Of a stretch of 43,132 nt of DNA, positions 42,338 through 43,132 are shown in pieces (the stretch's first letter is position 1; every line of letters begins with the position of its first letter). The position numbers and the translations under genes are program-made. Under the pieces are notes generated by a model. That model searched no databases and had not been told where the DNA came from. It saw nothing but the letters and a program-made list of their open reading frames with translations. This stretch comes from Saccoglossus kowalevskii (Eukaryota > Hemichordata > Enteropneusta > Harrimaniidae), in the NCBI RefSeq assembly GCF_000003605.2, contig NW_003126883.1:1243611-1286742 (forward strand), read 5' to 3'.

Positions 42338-43132
42338 AGTCCCCGTTCGGACGCAGTCCGAAAACGGGGACTTATGTTTTGCCCTGTGTGCGTCCGTCCG
42401 TCCGTGCGTCCGTCCGTCCGTGATCACCTGTATCTCGAACATGCATGGACCGATTAAGTTCAAACTTCACTCATACATCACACATTATATGGGACATATG
42501 CACATGCATTTTTTTCATGATCCGATTAACGATAGCCGAATAGCGGCCATTTTAAGGCCGAAAATGCATCAAAATCGCACATTTTCACCATTCCGGACCC
42601 GGATTTTGTTCAAATTTGGTACATACATTAAACATAATAGGACCTTGATGCACGTCATTTTTTTTTTTGGATCGGGTTCGAAATGGCCGACTGGCGGCCA
42701 TTTTGTTTTAAAGAATTCAGTTCTGGATTCGTATCTGAGACATGCTTGGATTGTTCGAGTTCAAACTTCACACACACAAGGTACATCATGTCACAAATAT
42801 GTATGTACATTTGTTTCATGATCTCATTAACAATAGCCAAATGGCGGCCGCTTTAAGGCCGAAAATGCATTGAAATCGCACATTTTCACCATTCCGGACC
42901 CGGATCTCAGTTATGCATGGACGGATTTTGTTCAAATTTGGTACATACATTACACATAATAGGACCTTGATGCACGTCATTTTTTTTTGGGATCGGGTTC
43001 GAAATGGCCGACTGGCGGCCATTTTGTTTTAAAGAATTCAGTTCTGGATCCGTATCTGAGACATGCTTGATGATCGAGTTCAAACTTCACACACACAAGG
43101 TACATCATGTCACAAATATGTATGTGCATTTG
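42338..43132 (+). repeat. H2 copy: head hairpin plus tandem 300-320-bp array, cut by window end
   Basis: The head pairs AGTCCCCGTT (42338-42347) with AACGGGGACT (42363-42372); the inner stem is CGGAC/GTCCG with loop GCA. Next come a (CGTC)n tract (about 42390-42421), ATCTCGAACATGC and GACCGATTAAGTTCAAACTTC, then units repeated at about 300-321 bp (AAGGCCGAAAATGCAT at 42554 and 42855; ATCGGGTTCGAAATGGCCG at 42671 and 42992). ATGGCCG-ACTGG-CGGCCAT is a perfect 7-bp hairpin in each unit. Open frames across it (such as plus 42234-42821) are repeat artefacts. Confidence 0.8.

Larger units (their letters stand above)
40681..43132 (+). other. GCH1 intron 3 (continues off the window)
   Basis: Starts with donor GTAAGT. 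No GCH1 exon 4 (32 bp in human) was found. The intron contains a truncated GTAC transposon, nested H2 copies and the start of a long H2 array. Confidence 0.85.

Noticed and set aside
42234-42821. 195-codon plus-strand ORF
   Set aside because: It translates the H2 hairpin, CGTC tract and GGCCAT array; the frame is open by repeat composition, not coding selection.
40681-43132. GCH1 exon 4 (family peptide IVEIYSRR)
   Set aside because: I looked for a splice-flanked match on the plus strand and found none; the exon must lie beyond the window.

Overview
This is a stretch of animal (metazoan) nuclear DNA: AT-rich, intron-rich, full of mobile elements, with one assembly gap. Two real host genes can be read exon by exon, and both run off the window. 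On the minus strand, 1-5962 holds the first four coding exons of FANCL, the Fanconi anaemia E3 ubiquitin ligase. On the plus strand, 23347-40680 holds the first three coding exons of GCH1, GTP cyclohydrolase I. The genes are divergent, with about 17.4 kb between start codons. Repeat styles (5'-hairpin elements with CGTC tracts, GGCCATTTT-rich arrays, LINE relics) suggest a marine invertebrate. Both genes look vertebrate-like in exon structure, and an invertebrate deuterostome such as an acorn worm would fit, but the species is not decided by what I can see.

Layout. 1-5962: FANCL exons 4 to 1 (reverse order) with repeat-bearing introns and a GC/CpG-richer island in intron 1. 6463-7614: a tandem-repeat element with subterminal inverted repeats (family H1, Helentron/DINE-1-like), minus orientation. 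8005-14315: a diverged giant inverted repeat whose loop and right arm have received TA-flanked transposons and a probable solo LTR. 14630-14878: a truncated element. 15676-19113: a three-level nest, namely a hairpin-headed GGCCAT array (family H2) split by a transposon with a GTAC target duplication, itself split by a second H1 copy. 19153-20664: a pentanucleotide microsatellite, two opposed LINE fragments and a RecQ-like helicase fragment. 21364-21507: an NRF1 palindrome followed by a candidate noncoding exon.

23124-40680: GCH1 promoter features (inverted repeat, TATA box), exon 1, a 15.5 kb intron 1, exon 2, intron 2 and exon 3. Intron 1 carries a 619-bp TIR element, an unsequenced gap of 339 N, a 98-codon acidic ORF with its own upstream palindrome, two tail-to-tail H1 copies, short TIR elements (MITEs) and a degenerate array. 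40681-43132 is GCH1 intron 3, with a second copy of the GTAC transposon and nested H2 copies.

Functionally, GCH1 makes dihydroneopterin triphosphate for tetrahydrobiopterin, and FANCL monoubiquitinates FANCD2/FANCI in crosslink repair. Nothing suggests the two cooperate; they are simply neighbours. The most novel material is the repeats: three sequence-unrelated families share one 5' hairpin design (outer stem, bulge, inner stem, 3-nt loop), followed by a CGTC/TCTG tract.
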